The position numbers and the translations under genes are program-made. Below, piece after piece: positions 36,298-43,969 of a stretch of DNA of 64,000 nt (its first letter is position 1; the number at the start of each line of letters is the position of its first letter). The notes beneath the pieces were generated by a model, which saw only the letters and a list, made by a program, of their open reading frames with translations, did not search any database and was not told the origin of the DNA. The stretch is from Xanthocytophaga flava (GTDB taxonomy: Bacteria > Bacteroidota > Bacteroidia > Cytophagales > 172606-1), in the NCBI RefSeq assembly GCF_030068545.1, contig NZ_JASJOR010000022.1, positions 62,001 to 126,000 on the forward strand. Reading direction: 5' to 3'.

Positions 36298-36867
36298 ATG
36301 GCAGGCAAGTCGTTATTCACTATTGTTTCTTACAATGAAGCAATTCCTGAAGTACAAAAAATTTATGACGAAACTAAAAAAGAGTTAGGAATTCCATTTG
36401 TACTTAACTGGTTTAAATGCCAGGGGAATAATGCCATCTTATTAAGAGGAAACTGGGAAAAGCTTAGATCTACATTGATCATGGGCAATGTTCCCAATAT
36501 TATAAAACAGTTGATTATTTATAATGTATCCAGCAAACGCAAATGTGAATACTGCGCTACCGCACATGCCATATTTGCCAATATGATGGGCAAAGCAATA
36601 GGTGGTAATGACTTTATTATTACAGAGAACCTGGATAGCGACATAATTCCTGTTAGTTACAAAACTGCTTTACGGGTTGTGACCAAAGGAGCTTTGCATC
36701 CGGAAACAATCGGACAAGAGGACTTTGATGAACTATACGAAGCTGGTTTTGATTCAGGTGAAATTCAGGAACTAATGGCGCAAGCTGATTTAGTCAATAT
36801 GCTTAATACCATTGCTGATATCTCAGGAATTAAAGTTGATAATGAATTACTCGAAATCGAAGTTTAA
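36298..36867 (+). CDS. AhpD-like / carboxymuconolactone decarboxylase family protein
   Basis: 189 residues from the ATG at 36298 (the frame opens 12 codons earlier at a TTG, which adds a poor leader). The AhpD core motif is present: C83-E-Y-C86-A-T-A-H90, the CxxC that is reduced and oxidised in alkylhydroperoxidase D and its peroxidase relatives. The usual upstream Glu of the AhpD catalytic motif is not evident; S79-K80 stand there. Likely a cytoplasmic thiol-dependent peroxidase or redox sensor. The next two genes are signalling proteins on the same strand with 11- and 13-base gaps, so a redox-linked phosphorelay is plausible. Confidence 0.8.
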   Translation: MAGKSLFTIVSYNEAIPEVQKIYDETKKELGIPFVLNWFKCQGNNAILLRGNWEKLRSTLIMGNVPNIIKQLIIYNVSSKRKCEYCATAHAIFANMMGKAIGGNDFIITENLDSDIIPVSYKTALRVVTKGALHPETIGQEDFDELYEAGFDSGEIQELMAQADLVNMLNTIADISGIKVDNELLEIEV

Positions 36868-36878
36868 TTTCCTGATCA

Positions 36879-37730
36879 TTGAGTAACCCATTAGAATTCA
36901 GATATCGTCTTGTGTATGAGTCGCTGGCCAAACTGACTACTCATCTGAATCATTCAGAAACGCTCGACGAGGTACAGCATTGTTTGCAAAGGCACCTGAA
37001 ATATCTCTTTGACTATCAATTGGTCAGATTTGGCTACTATCAGGACGGACAGTATATTATCTATTCAGGCTTTAAGGCTGAAAGCCGATTGGAAACAGGC
37101 AGTACAAAATTATTCTGGGAACATGAACGGATGTTGCAAAAGCAGGAAATCCCGGTTGTGCTGGATAACCTTTCCAATCTTGATGTCAGAGCAGAAACGT
37201 ATCCGATTCCACTGAAAGAGATATGTGATAAAATATGGGGCTGGCATTTTCCTTTTGGAAAGACTAGTGGAATGGTAGTATCTGTATTTTCTGGAGAAAA
37301 TAAACTATTCTCTCAAGCAGATATTCCTGTATTAAAGATTATATCTGAAAGTCTATATTCACGAATCTTTACCATTTGTCTGATTCAGGAACTGGACCAA
37401 CGAAAACAGGACTTGCTGATTGCACTGGAAGATGTACAAGAAAAAAACCGAATTGTTTCAGATCTCGTACATAAACAGGAGGAAATCATTCAGCAGCGAA
37501 CCCATGAGTTACAGAGAAAAAACGAAAAACTATTAGAGCTATCAAAGCTCAATGCCCATTCAGTTCGGGAACCCTTATCCAGGATACTGGGACTGATACA
37601 GGTAGCAGAACTTATATATAGTAACGAAATTCAACCAGAATGGCTGGCAATGTTACAGGTATCCTCACAAGACCTGGACTCTGCCTTACAAAATGTTATA
37701 CAGCTCACAGATCGGGAGATCTTAAAATAA
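36879..37730 (+). CDS. GAF protein with kinase dimerisation helix but no ATPase domain
   Basis: 283 residues from a TTG at 36879; a stop two codons upstream and no ATG before residue 85 make the TTG the best start. A GAF-like region (about 5-170) and a coiled coil (175-222) lead to SKLNAHSVREPLSRILGLIQVAEL, a HisKA/DHp segment with phospho-acceptor candidate H227, of the form found in Bacteroidota kinases. The protein ends at the second DHp helix (QDLDSALQNVIQLTDREILK) with no HATPase. It may take a phosphate from another kinase, like a phosphotransfer protein, or act as a dimer platform. The receiver gene follows 13 bases later; the AhpD-like gene precedes by 11. Confidence 0.75.
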   Translation: MSNPLEFRYRLVYESLAKLTTHLNHSETLDEVQHCLQRHLKYLFDYQLVRFGYYQDGQYIIYSGFKAESRLETGSTKLFWEHERMLQKQEIPVVLDNLSNLDVRAETYPIPLKEICDKIWGWHFPFGKTSGMVVSVFSGENKLFSQADIPVLKIISESLYSRIFTICLIQELDQRKQDLLIALEDVQEKNRIVSDLVHKQEEIIQQRTHELQRKNEKLLELSKLNAHSVREPLSRILGLIQVAELIYSNEIQPEWLAMLQVSSQDLDSALQNVIQLTDREILK

Positions 37731-37743
37731 ACGTAGCAAAGGT

Positions 37744-38121
37744 ATGCCGAAGAAAGTAATGTTAGTAGACGACATGGAGATTGCAAACTTTATCTCCAAA
37801 AAAATCATTCAGAATACCTTGGGTGATGTAGAAGTATATGATTTTACAAGTCCGAAATTGGCGTATGAACAAATTGAAGAGATCCATCCTGATATTATTT
37901 TATTGGATCTGAACATGCCTGTTATGGATGGATGGGCATTTCTGGAACGGATGCAGGCAGAAAATAAACAGGATTATAAAGTCTTGATCCTAACTTCTTC
38001 TACCAGTGAAGTTGACAAAGAAAAAGGTATGCAGTTTTCCAATGTACTTGATTTTTGCTCCAAACCACTTAATAAAGAACTTCTTATAAGCTTCTTTCTG
38101 ACAGAAAAGCTGTCTGCCTGA
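37744..38121 (+). CDS. single-domain response regulator (CheY-like)
   Basis: 125 residues, ATG start. Complete receiver: acidic pair D9-D10, acceptor D55 in IILLDLNMPVMDGW, Thr/Ser pair in LILTSSTS, Lys in SKPL near residue 107. No output domain, so it works by protein contact or as phosphate shuttle. The natural partner is the DHp-only protein encoded just upstream (H227 to D55 transfer is a testable guess). Last gene of the three-gene unit; a very long perfect hairpin terminator follows. Confidence 0.92.
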   Translation: MPKKVMLVDDMEIANFISKKIIQNTLGDVEVYDFTSPKLAYEQIEEIHPDIILLDLNMPVMDGWAFLERMQAENKQDYKVLILTSSTSEVDKEKGMQFSNVLDFCSKPLNKELLISFFLTEKLSA

Positions 38122-38129
38122 TAAAAGTA

Positions 38130-38197
38130 TTACAAAACAGAAAATGGTCAAACCAGCAATTTCAATTGTGTAGGTTTGACCATTTTCTGTTTTGTAA
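38130..38197. terminator. bidirectional terminator with 25-bp perfect stem
   Basis: Arms 38130-38154 and 38173-38197 are perfectly complementary with an 18-base loop. Core AGAAAATGGTCAAACC / GGTTTGACCATTTTCT. It lies between convergent receiver and DUF6515 genes; both strands end in T-rich arms. Confidence 0.85.
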
Positions 38198-38205
38198 GTT
38201 ATTGT

Positions 38206-38784
38206 CTAATCATCCAGATTACCAACCACTTCATACTGTGTGCCGGAAGCAGTCACAACAGGTTTATACAAAAGATCATCAAACTCATAGTAATTCTCTC
38301 CATCAATTGTCACTTCATCCACATTATCTTCTGGTAAATTGGGTACTACTGTACCTACTACAGGCTCTATTGTTTCATACTCATTGTCTACCTGCTTGTA
38401 GTAAGCACCCTGATAATAATAATGAGGAGTACCTCCAATAACAATATTTGTATACCCAACAGGTAAAACCCTAATACGCACACCCCTGGGAGGAGCAATT
38501 ACGGTATATACATTGTTGACTTGTGTATGATAAAATCCATTGTAATAATAGTAATTACGTCCACGGGATACTACAGTTACATGGCCAGCAGGTAAAACAG
38601 TCACAGTTCGAACACGTCTTGGCCTCACTACCACTACTTTAGCCCGCGGATAACGACGCACAGGTCTGGCTCTGACAACCCGTACCCGCTCTACCCGTCT
38701 GTGTGCATGTCGTTGAGCAAACAAGTCACTCTCTACTGAAGTCAACAGACTTATCAGTAAAGTTGCAAAAACTATTATTTTCAT
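38206..38784 (-). CDS. DUF6515 family secreted protein with three SH3-like repeats
   Basis: 192 residues, ATG start. Signal peptide 1-23 (ending DLFAQ), then a very basic Arg/Val/Pro region (25-70: RRVERVRVVRARPVRRYPRAKVVVVRP). Three repeated modules follow: NYYYYNGFYHTQVNNVYTVIAPPRGVRIRVLP, HYYYQGAYYKQVDNEYETIEPVVGTVVPNLP and NYYEFDDLLYKPVVTASGTQYEVVG. The Tyr-rich strands followed by a VxPP/P-loop suggest three small beta modules on the surface or periplasm. The repeats drift from basic to acidic towards the C-terminus. Function unknown. Promoter not identified; convergent with the phosphorelay operon. Confidence 0.8.
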   Translation of the reverse strand: MKIIVFATLLISLLTSVESDLFAQRHAHRRVERVRVVRARPVRRYPRAKVVVVRPRRVRTVTVLPAGHVTVVSRGRNYYYYNGFYHTQVNNVYTVIAPPRGVRIRVLPVGYTNIVIGGTPHYYYQGAYYKQVDNEYETIEPVVGTVVPNLPEDNVDEVTIDGENYYEFDDLLYKPVVTASGTQYEVVGNLDD

Positions 38785-39137
38785 TATTCGTTTGTTTAAA
38801 AGTTGTATTCAATCAGACCACAAAAGTTGCACAAGGTTTAATCTTCTGGTTTACTATTCCAATATAGCACTTATACAGACTTATAAACAACTCAGAATGA
38901 CAGGATTAATTACACAAACAGCAGAAGAACAAATTACTGGCAGAAAAGAAGCAAAATAGGGTTTATCAGAAAAAACAGCTGTTTTTTATCTGATATACAG
39001 TAATTAACTGACATCCAAACCCATTTTGGCTAGCATGCGAATAACTGCATAAATCAGGATGTATCAGAACGATATTAGCCTTACATTTGATTGTCGGAAT
39101 CATCCGGTTTTGTTTTATTTAATTTATCTTTATTTCA
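38785..39137. other. divergent promoter region
   Basis: 353 bases between the DUF6515 gene (minus) and the GH20 gene (plus). Holds the TACATTTG element for GH20 at 39082 and, on the minus strand, a 7/8 match AACTTTTG for the DUF6515 gene near 38831-38838. Confidence 0.4.
39082..39089 (+). promoter_or_regulatory. -7 promoter element TACATTTG of the GH20 gene
   Basis: Exact TAnnTTTG, 49 bases before the ATG; -33 element not evident. Confidence 0.4.
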
Positions 39138-41438
39138 ATGAGTTTCTGTTTAGTAAAACGTGTATTTCTCATGCTGACAGCAGGTCTCATCTGCCAGATC
39201 AGCTGGGCGCAAGCTACGAAATACCCCATTATTCCCTACCCCACAACATTGGTTGAGAAGGAAGGACAATTTACAATTACGGCCAAAACCAATCTTTCAT
39301 TGGCTAAAAATGCAGCTTTATTTGTCAACGAAGCAAACCAGTTGAAAGACATTATCAAAAATGCCACAGGGATTACGTTGTCTTCCAAAAAATCAAAAGG
39401 AGGCTCAGCTATCCTGTTTCAGCAAGACCCAGGCATTGCCAATCCAGAGGGATATCACCTCACAATTACTCCAGAACTAGTAACTATTACAGCAAAAACT
39501 CCGGCGGGTATGTTTCGGGCAACCCAAACACTGCGTCAGTTATTGCCTGTTAAAGCTTCATCTTCACAATCTGTTACTATACCCGCTGCAGAAATTAAAG
39601 ATGAACCTTTGTACACATGGCGAGGAATGCATCTGGATGTTTCACGTCATTTCTTTTCGGTAGAATATCTCAAAAAATATATTGATCTGCTGGCTCTTTA
39701 TAAAATGAATAAACTGCACCTGCATCTCACAGATGATCAGGGTTGGCGAATTGAAATCAAGAAATATCCTAAACTAACAGAACAGGGAGCCTGGAGAACA
39801 TTCAACAACCAGGATTCAACCTGTATGAAAAGAGCCAAGGATAATCCTGACTTTGAGATTGATACGAAACATATTGTACAAAAAGATGGAAAAACAATGT
39901 ACGGAGGATTTTATACCCAGCAACAAATGAAAGATATCATCGCTTTTGCTGCAGCCCGACACATTGAAATTATTCCCGAAATAGACATGCCTGGTCATAT
40001 GATGGCAGCTATCAAGGCATATCCTTATCTGAGTTGCAGTGGAAATACCGGCTGGGGTAAAGATTTCTCGACACCTATTTGTCCTTGTAATGAAGCTACA
40101 TATCAGTTTGCTCAGGATGTGTATAGTGAGATCATAGATCTGTTCCCAAGCGAATATGTTCATCTTGGAGCTGATGAAGTTGAAAAGACCAGTTGGGCAC
40201 AGGCAGATGTTTGCAAGGAACTTATGCAAAAAGAAGGAATCAAGAATGTCAATGAATTGCAAAGCTACTTTGTGCACCGCATGGAAAAATTCTTCCACTC
40301 AAAAGGTAAAAAGCTGATTGGCTGGGATGAAATTCTGGAAGGCGGAATTAATCCATCAGCGATTGTGATGTACTGGCGCAGTTGGGTACCTCAGGCACCC
40401 ATCAAAGCAGCCAAAAATGGAAATCAGGTAATTATGACACCGGGCACCCCTTTGTATTTCGACTCTCCTCCTGATAAAAATTCCGTATACAATGTGTATC
40501 ATTTTCAGGTTATACCCAAAGGCCTAAGTGAAGCAGAAGGAAAAGCAATCATAGGTGCACAAGCCAATCTGTGGACAGAATATATTCCTTCCGAAAAACG
40601 TGCTGACTATATGTTTATGCCTCGTATGACAGCCTTAGCAGAGGTACTATGGACACATAAGGATCTATACAAGTCTTATCAAAGCAGATTGATTCAACAC
40701 TACGGCCGACTGGAAACAATGGGTGTACACTACCGTATTCCGGATTTGACAGGTTTTACAGGAGAAAACGTATTTACGGATCAGGCTGTACTAACGGTTC
40801 AAAAACCGCTTCAGGAGTTAACTATTCGCTATACAACAGATGGAAGCTTACCTCAGGCGACATCTTCTGTACTCCCTTCTTCTCTTACCATTAAAACACC
40901 TTCTACTATCAAAGTAGCAGCCTTTACTCAGTCAGGATCCCGTGGCGATATTTACACGCTTTCCTACAAACAGGAAACGTACGCCGAACCGGCTTCTGTT
41001 GCCAATCCGGTGCAGGGGCTACAATGTACCTACTACCCTGAGTATTTCCTGAATACTACTCAAATCAAAACCAAGAATGCCGCTGGTACTTCTGTAGTTA
41101 AAACAGTAGTTGTACCTCAGGAGGCTACAGCAGGTAGCTTTGGACTAACCTATAGAGGATATCTGAACATACCAGAAACAGGTGTGTATAGCTTCTATCT
41201 GACATGTGATGATGGTGGTGTATTGCGTGTAGCAGGTCGAGAAGTAGTCAATAACGATGGTCAGCATTCGGCTATTGAAAAAAGCGGACAGGTAGCGCTT
41301 AAAAAGGGCTTGCAGCCTATCGAGATTGACTTTATTGAAGGTGGGGGCGGTTATGCGCTTAAACTACAGTACAGTCTGGGTAATGAAGCACCTAAGGACA
41401 TTCCTGCCAGTTGGCTTGTTCAACCTCAAAACAAATAA
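39138..41438 (+). CDS. GH20 beta-N-acetylhexosaminidase with C-terminal PA14 domain
   Basis: 766 residues, ATG start (M12 is an alternative). Signal peptide about 1-25 (ending ISWAQ). N-terminal GH20b domain (about 28-155), then the GH20 TIM barrel (about 158-520): TWRGMHLDVSRHFF, LHLHLTDDQGWRIEIKKYP and the catalytic pair D346-E347 in HLGADEV. After this a CHB_HEX_C-like module (TIRYTTDGSLPQATS, about 555-610) and a PA14 sugar-binding domain (about 630-760, GLQCTYYPEYF...FYLTCDDGGVLRVAGREVV). It removes terminal GlcNAc or GalNAc from chitin oligomers, peptidoglycan or glycans, outside the cytoplasm. A second GH20 is at 58799. Single gene with own terminator. Confidence 0.95.
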   Translation: MSFCLVKRVFLMLTAGLICQISWAQATKYPIIPYPTTLVEKEGQFTITAKTNLSLAKNAALFVNEANQLKDIIKNATGITLSSKKSKGGSAILFQQDPGIANPEGYHLTITPELVTITAKTPAGMFRATQTLRQLLPVKASSSQSVTIPAAEIKDEPLYTWRGMHLDVSRHFFSVEYLKKYIDLLALYKMNKLHLHLTDDQGWRIEIKKYPKLTEQGAWRTFNNQDSTCMKRAKDNPDFEIDTKHIVQKDGKTMYGGFYTQQQMKDIIAFAAARHIEIIPEIDMPGHMMAAIKAYPYLSCSGNTGWGKDFSTPICPCNEATYQFAQDVYSEIIDLFPSEYVHLGADEVEKTSWAQADVCKELMQKEGIKNVNELQSYFVHRMEKFFHSKGKKLIGWDEILEGGINPSAIVMYWRSWVPQAPIKAAKNGNQVIMTPGTPLYFDSPPDKNSVYNVYHFQVIPKGLSEAEGKAIIGAQANLWTEYIPSEKRADYMFMPRMTALAEVLWTHKDLYKSYQSRLIQHYGRLETMGVHYRIPDLTGFTGENVFTDQAVLTVQKPLQELTIRYTTDGSLPQATSSVLPSSLTIKTPSTIKVAAFTQSGSRGDIYTLSYKQETYAEPASVANPVQGLQCTYYPEYFLNTTQIKTKNAAGTSVVKTVVVPQEATAGSFGLTYRGYLNIPETGVYSFYLTCDDGGVLRVAGREVVNNDGQHSAIEKSGQVALKKGLQPIEIDFIEGGGGYALKLQYSLGNEAPKDIPASWLVQPQNK

Positions 41439-41460
41439 TAGTCAGGCATTATATTTATAT

Positions 41461-41500
41461 AGTACATTACTACAGGTTTATACCTGCCAGTAATGTACTT
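41461..41500 (+). terminator. terminator of the GH20 gene
   Basis: Long hairpin: AGTACATTAC (41461-41470) with GTAATGTACT (41490-41499), enclosing a nested CAGGT/ACCTG stem; TCTTATTTT follows. Confidence 0.75.
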
Positions 41501-41532
41501 CTTATTTTATCTTTATTCCTGTTCATACCATT

Positions 41533-42225
41533 ATGTCAATTGCAAACCATAGCTGGGATCTGAGTATACCAGAAGCAATAGCGTTACAAAAAGAACTACG
41601 TACTCAAATACAACTCACACCTCTTGATAAAGAGATACGATATGTAGCAGGTACGGATATTTCCTTTAATAAATTCTCAGATACTGTATATGCAGGCATT
41701 GTTGTGTTAGACCTAACAACCTTGCAGGAAGTAGCTCGTTCTATGGTTGTAACAGAAACACATTTTCCCTATGTACCTGGTCTTTTGTCATTTCGCGAGA
41801 TTCCTGCTTTGCTGCAAGCCTGGGAACAGCTAACCTTTAAACCAGATCTTTTAATTGTAGATGGTCATGGCATTGCTCATCCAAGGCGACTAGGTATTGC
41901 TACCCATCTGGGTCTGGCGTTGGATATGCCCACCATTGGTTGTGGTAAAAGCCGGCTGACAGGTACCTATACCCTACCAGATAATGAACCAGGTTCTACC
42001 TCTCCATTATGGGATCGCCAGGATCAGATTGGTATAGTATTACGTAGTAAGCGAAACACACTACCGCTATTCATATCTCCTGGTCACAAAATCACCTTTG
42101 CAGAAAGTGTTACGATAGTGCAGAAATGTATTACCAAATATCGACTTCCGGAAACTACCCGAAAAGTACATGATGCAGTAAATGCCCTACGTATTGCTTA
42201 CAAAGGTCCAGCATCTCCAGCCTAA
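41533..42225 (+). CDS. nfi: endonuclease V
   Basis: 230 residues, ATG start, no signal peptide. Matches endonuclease V through the whole length: catalytic D42 in GTDISF, E89 in FPYVPGLLSFRE, D110 in LIVDGHGIAHPRRLG, followed by the GCGKSRLTG strand and a late VHDAVNALRIAY. It nicks DNA one base 3' of deaminated adenine (hypoxanthine), starting alternative excision repair; some homologues prefer inosine in RNA. Mg2+ ligands D42, E89 and D110 are all present. Directly downstream of the GH20 gene but with a terminator between, so probably separately expressed. Confidence 0.93.
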   Translation: MSIANHSWDLSIPEAIALQKELRTQIQLTPLDKEIRYVAGTDISFNKFSDTVYAGIVVLDLTTLQEVARSMVVTETHFPYVPGLLSFREIPALLQAWEQLTFKPDLLIVDGHGIAHPRRLGIATHLGLALDMPTIGCGKSRLTGTYTLPDNEPGSTSPLWDRQDQIGIVLRSKRNTLPLFISPGHKITFAESVTIVQKCITKYRLPETTRKVHDAVNALRIAYKGPASPA

Positions 42226-42618
42226 TAAAGATAATTTCATATACTTTTCAGCTCTTAACTCTAATATCCTATTTTCCTATAAAATAAATCCTATTAACAT
42301 TTAATAATAACTCATACTTTCAAAACCAATTTTTATCCATACAAAACTAATCTTTCACTCTGCTTCTTTAAATTCGCTATTGCATATAAAGTGTAAATAC
42401 CTAATATAGAACCTATTACTAAAAAACATACTTAAAAATAGTTCTTACATCCATAAATTGTCCATCAGAATACTTCTCTTAAGTATAAAATTCGCATAAA
42501 TAATTGTAAGTCAATATATTATAATTAATAAAATTTTTACTTATTATTTTCAATAAAAAAATATTTTTTCTTTTTTAGATTAAAACTGCAATTTCCCACA
42601 AATTTCTTACATGCTTCT

Positions 42619-42680
42619 ATAAGTCCAATTCCTCACCTAACTCACTAAATACCCATTAAATTCATAAGTCCAATTACTCA
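42619..42680 (+). repeat. 17-bp direct repeat ATAAGTCCAATT(C/A)CTCA
   Basis: Copies at 42619-42635 and 42664-42680, 16/17 identical, 45 bases apart, upstream of the GTACTTTT array. Confidence 0.6.
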
Positions 42681-42798
42681 TTTTTCTTTTATATTCTGAA
42701 TGCAGCGATAATAGCTTTTTTCTTAACTAATTATCTATATCGCCACAGAATAATACAATAAAAAGCCCCGCCTATTTAATATAACCACGAAAAATATT

Positions 42799-42984
42799 GT
42801 ACTTTTCTTATAGTATGTAAGAGAGTACTCTTTCAGTTATCTCCCGATAACTGCATGCAATATTTTGTACTTTTTCTGGCTCATAGTACTTTTCAAACAT
42901 ACCAATAGTACTTTTTCAACAGCTTTTTTTTGCTTTTTCCCCTTTTATTACGAATCTATTATTACATCATGATTGTACTTTTTT
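42799..42984 (+). promoter_or_regulatory. array of GTACTTTT words upstream of the 43116 gene
   Basis: Five matches GTACTTTT(T) at 42799, 42867, 42886, 42908 and 42975, plus a near match GTACTCTTT at 42835, all on the plus strand with spacing 68, 19, 22 and 67 bases. A general context (A/T)(A/T)GTACTTTTTC is shared. Possible regulator sites for the gene whose -7 element is at 43001. Confidence 0.55.
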
Positions 42985-43000
42985 CAATACAGAACTGCCG

Positions 43001-43008
43001 TACCTTTG
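43001..43008 (+). promoter_or_regulatory. -7 promoter element TACCTTTG of the 43116 gene
   Basis: Exact TAnnTTTG; predicted start near 43015, leaving a leader of about 100 bases before the ATG. Confidence 0.5.
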
Positions 43009-43115
43009 TATCGTTGATTTACACAATCAGCCATACAAAACCAAATCAATAAAAGTATAACCTTTAAATCACCCATCTTAAAAATTACCTAAAATAACAA
43101 TCAGCAATTATTACT

Positions 43116-43709
43116 ATGAAAACCTCTCTAATGTCATTCGCCCTTGCCCTTGTTCTTTCAGTTACAGCTTTTGCCATGGACAATATCGATGACACTAAAA
43201 AAACTTCTTCAGCAACAATTACAACAACTAATCGTGCAGCCGTTTACAATCTGGTATATACTTCTGCCAAAGCAGGTCTGGTAACAGTATCTATCAAAAA
43301 TCAGGATGGTCTTGTTGTAATGCAGGAGGAAATTGAATCAGATAAAAAAGGATTTATCCGTCCATATAACTTTACAGCAATGCCTGCAGGAAGCTACACA
43401 CTGGTAGTAAAAGATGCAGCTGGCAAATCAGAATTATCATTGACTTATGCTCACACAGTGCTTAGCCCAGTGCGTAAGGCTGAGATCAAATCACTGGAAA
43501 GCAATAAATATCAGTTACGTCTGATAGGTAGCTCGGCAGAATCTATTGAGGTTACAATCTATAACCAGTTTGATCTGCCTGTTTACACTGAGACTTTAAC
43601 ACAAAAAGGAAGCTTTATCAGAACCTATGATTTAAGTAAAATGAAATCAGCTAAAAATCGGTTCGAGGTGAAAGCTAATGGTAAAATAATCAACCAGATT
43701 GAGTTATAA
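43116..43709 (+). CDS. secreted protein with two beta-sandwich repeats (T9SS-sorting-domain-like)
   Basis: 197 residues, ATG start. Signal peptide 1-20 (ending AFA). Two related halves: YNLVYTSAKAGLVTVSIKNQDGLVVMQEEIESDKKGFIRPYNFTAMPAGSYTLVVKDAAGK (about 44-105) and YQLRLIGSSAESIEVTIYNQFDLPVYTETLTQKGSFIRTYDLSKMKSAKNRFEVKANGK (about 132-190), each a strand pattern like the type A T9SS sorting domain or an Ig-like sandwich, with a GSFIRTYDL / GFIRPYNF match. It may be a secreted matrix or surface protein. Good signals for strong expression: an array of GTACTTTT words, a -7 element, a 100-base leader and a perfect terminator. Family not recognised. Confidence 0.75.
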   Translation: MKTSLMSFALALVLSVTAFAMDNIDDTKKTSSATITTTNRAAVYNLVYTSAKAGLVTVSIKNQDGLVVMQEEIESDKKGFIRPYNFTAMPAGSYTLVVKDAAGKSELSLTYAHTVLSPVRKAEIKSLESNKYQLRLIGSSAESIEVTIYNQFDLPVYTETLTQKGSFIRTYDLSKMKSAKNRFEVKANGKIINQIEL

Positions 43710-43741
43710 GAGTAGTGCACTTTATAGACTAGGCGTTTGTG

Positions 43742-43779
43742 CAAAACCCCAAGCTTTCTTAGCTTGGGGTTTTGTTTTT
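43742..43779 (+). terminator. terminator of the 43116 gene
   Basis: 14-bp perfect stem CAAAACCCCAAGCT / AGCTTGGGGTTTTG, 5-base loop, then TTTTT. Confidence 0.9.
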
Positions 43780-43969
43780 GTCTCCAAGCAGTTAGCAATA
43801 CACATTACAGTTTATAAAATAATATTTTTTATTGCAAAAATCATGTTTGTAATTTATATTTTGTACATTCCGCTATAGTTGTTAGCAACCATAATCTAAG
43901 GTATCTGGCAAAGTACTGGCAGAATATGGACCATATGTTGGCTTGTATATTCTTTTAATTACTACCAGA

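Larger units (their letters stand above)
42226..43000. other. long AT-rich intergenic region with word repeats
   Basis: About 775 very AT-rich bases before the 43116 promoter. Contains the direct repeat ATAAGTCCAATTnCTCA (42619-42635 and 42664-42680) and the GTACTTTT array (42799-42984). No coding frame. Confidence 0.6.

Noticed and set aside
43943..43969. TTG start nine codons before the sensor kinase ATG
   Set aside because: The ATG at 43970 leaves a better N-terminus; the TTG adds residues that look like leader noise.
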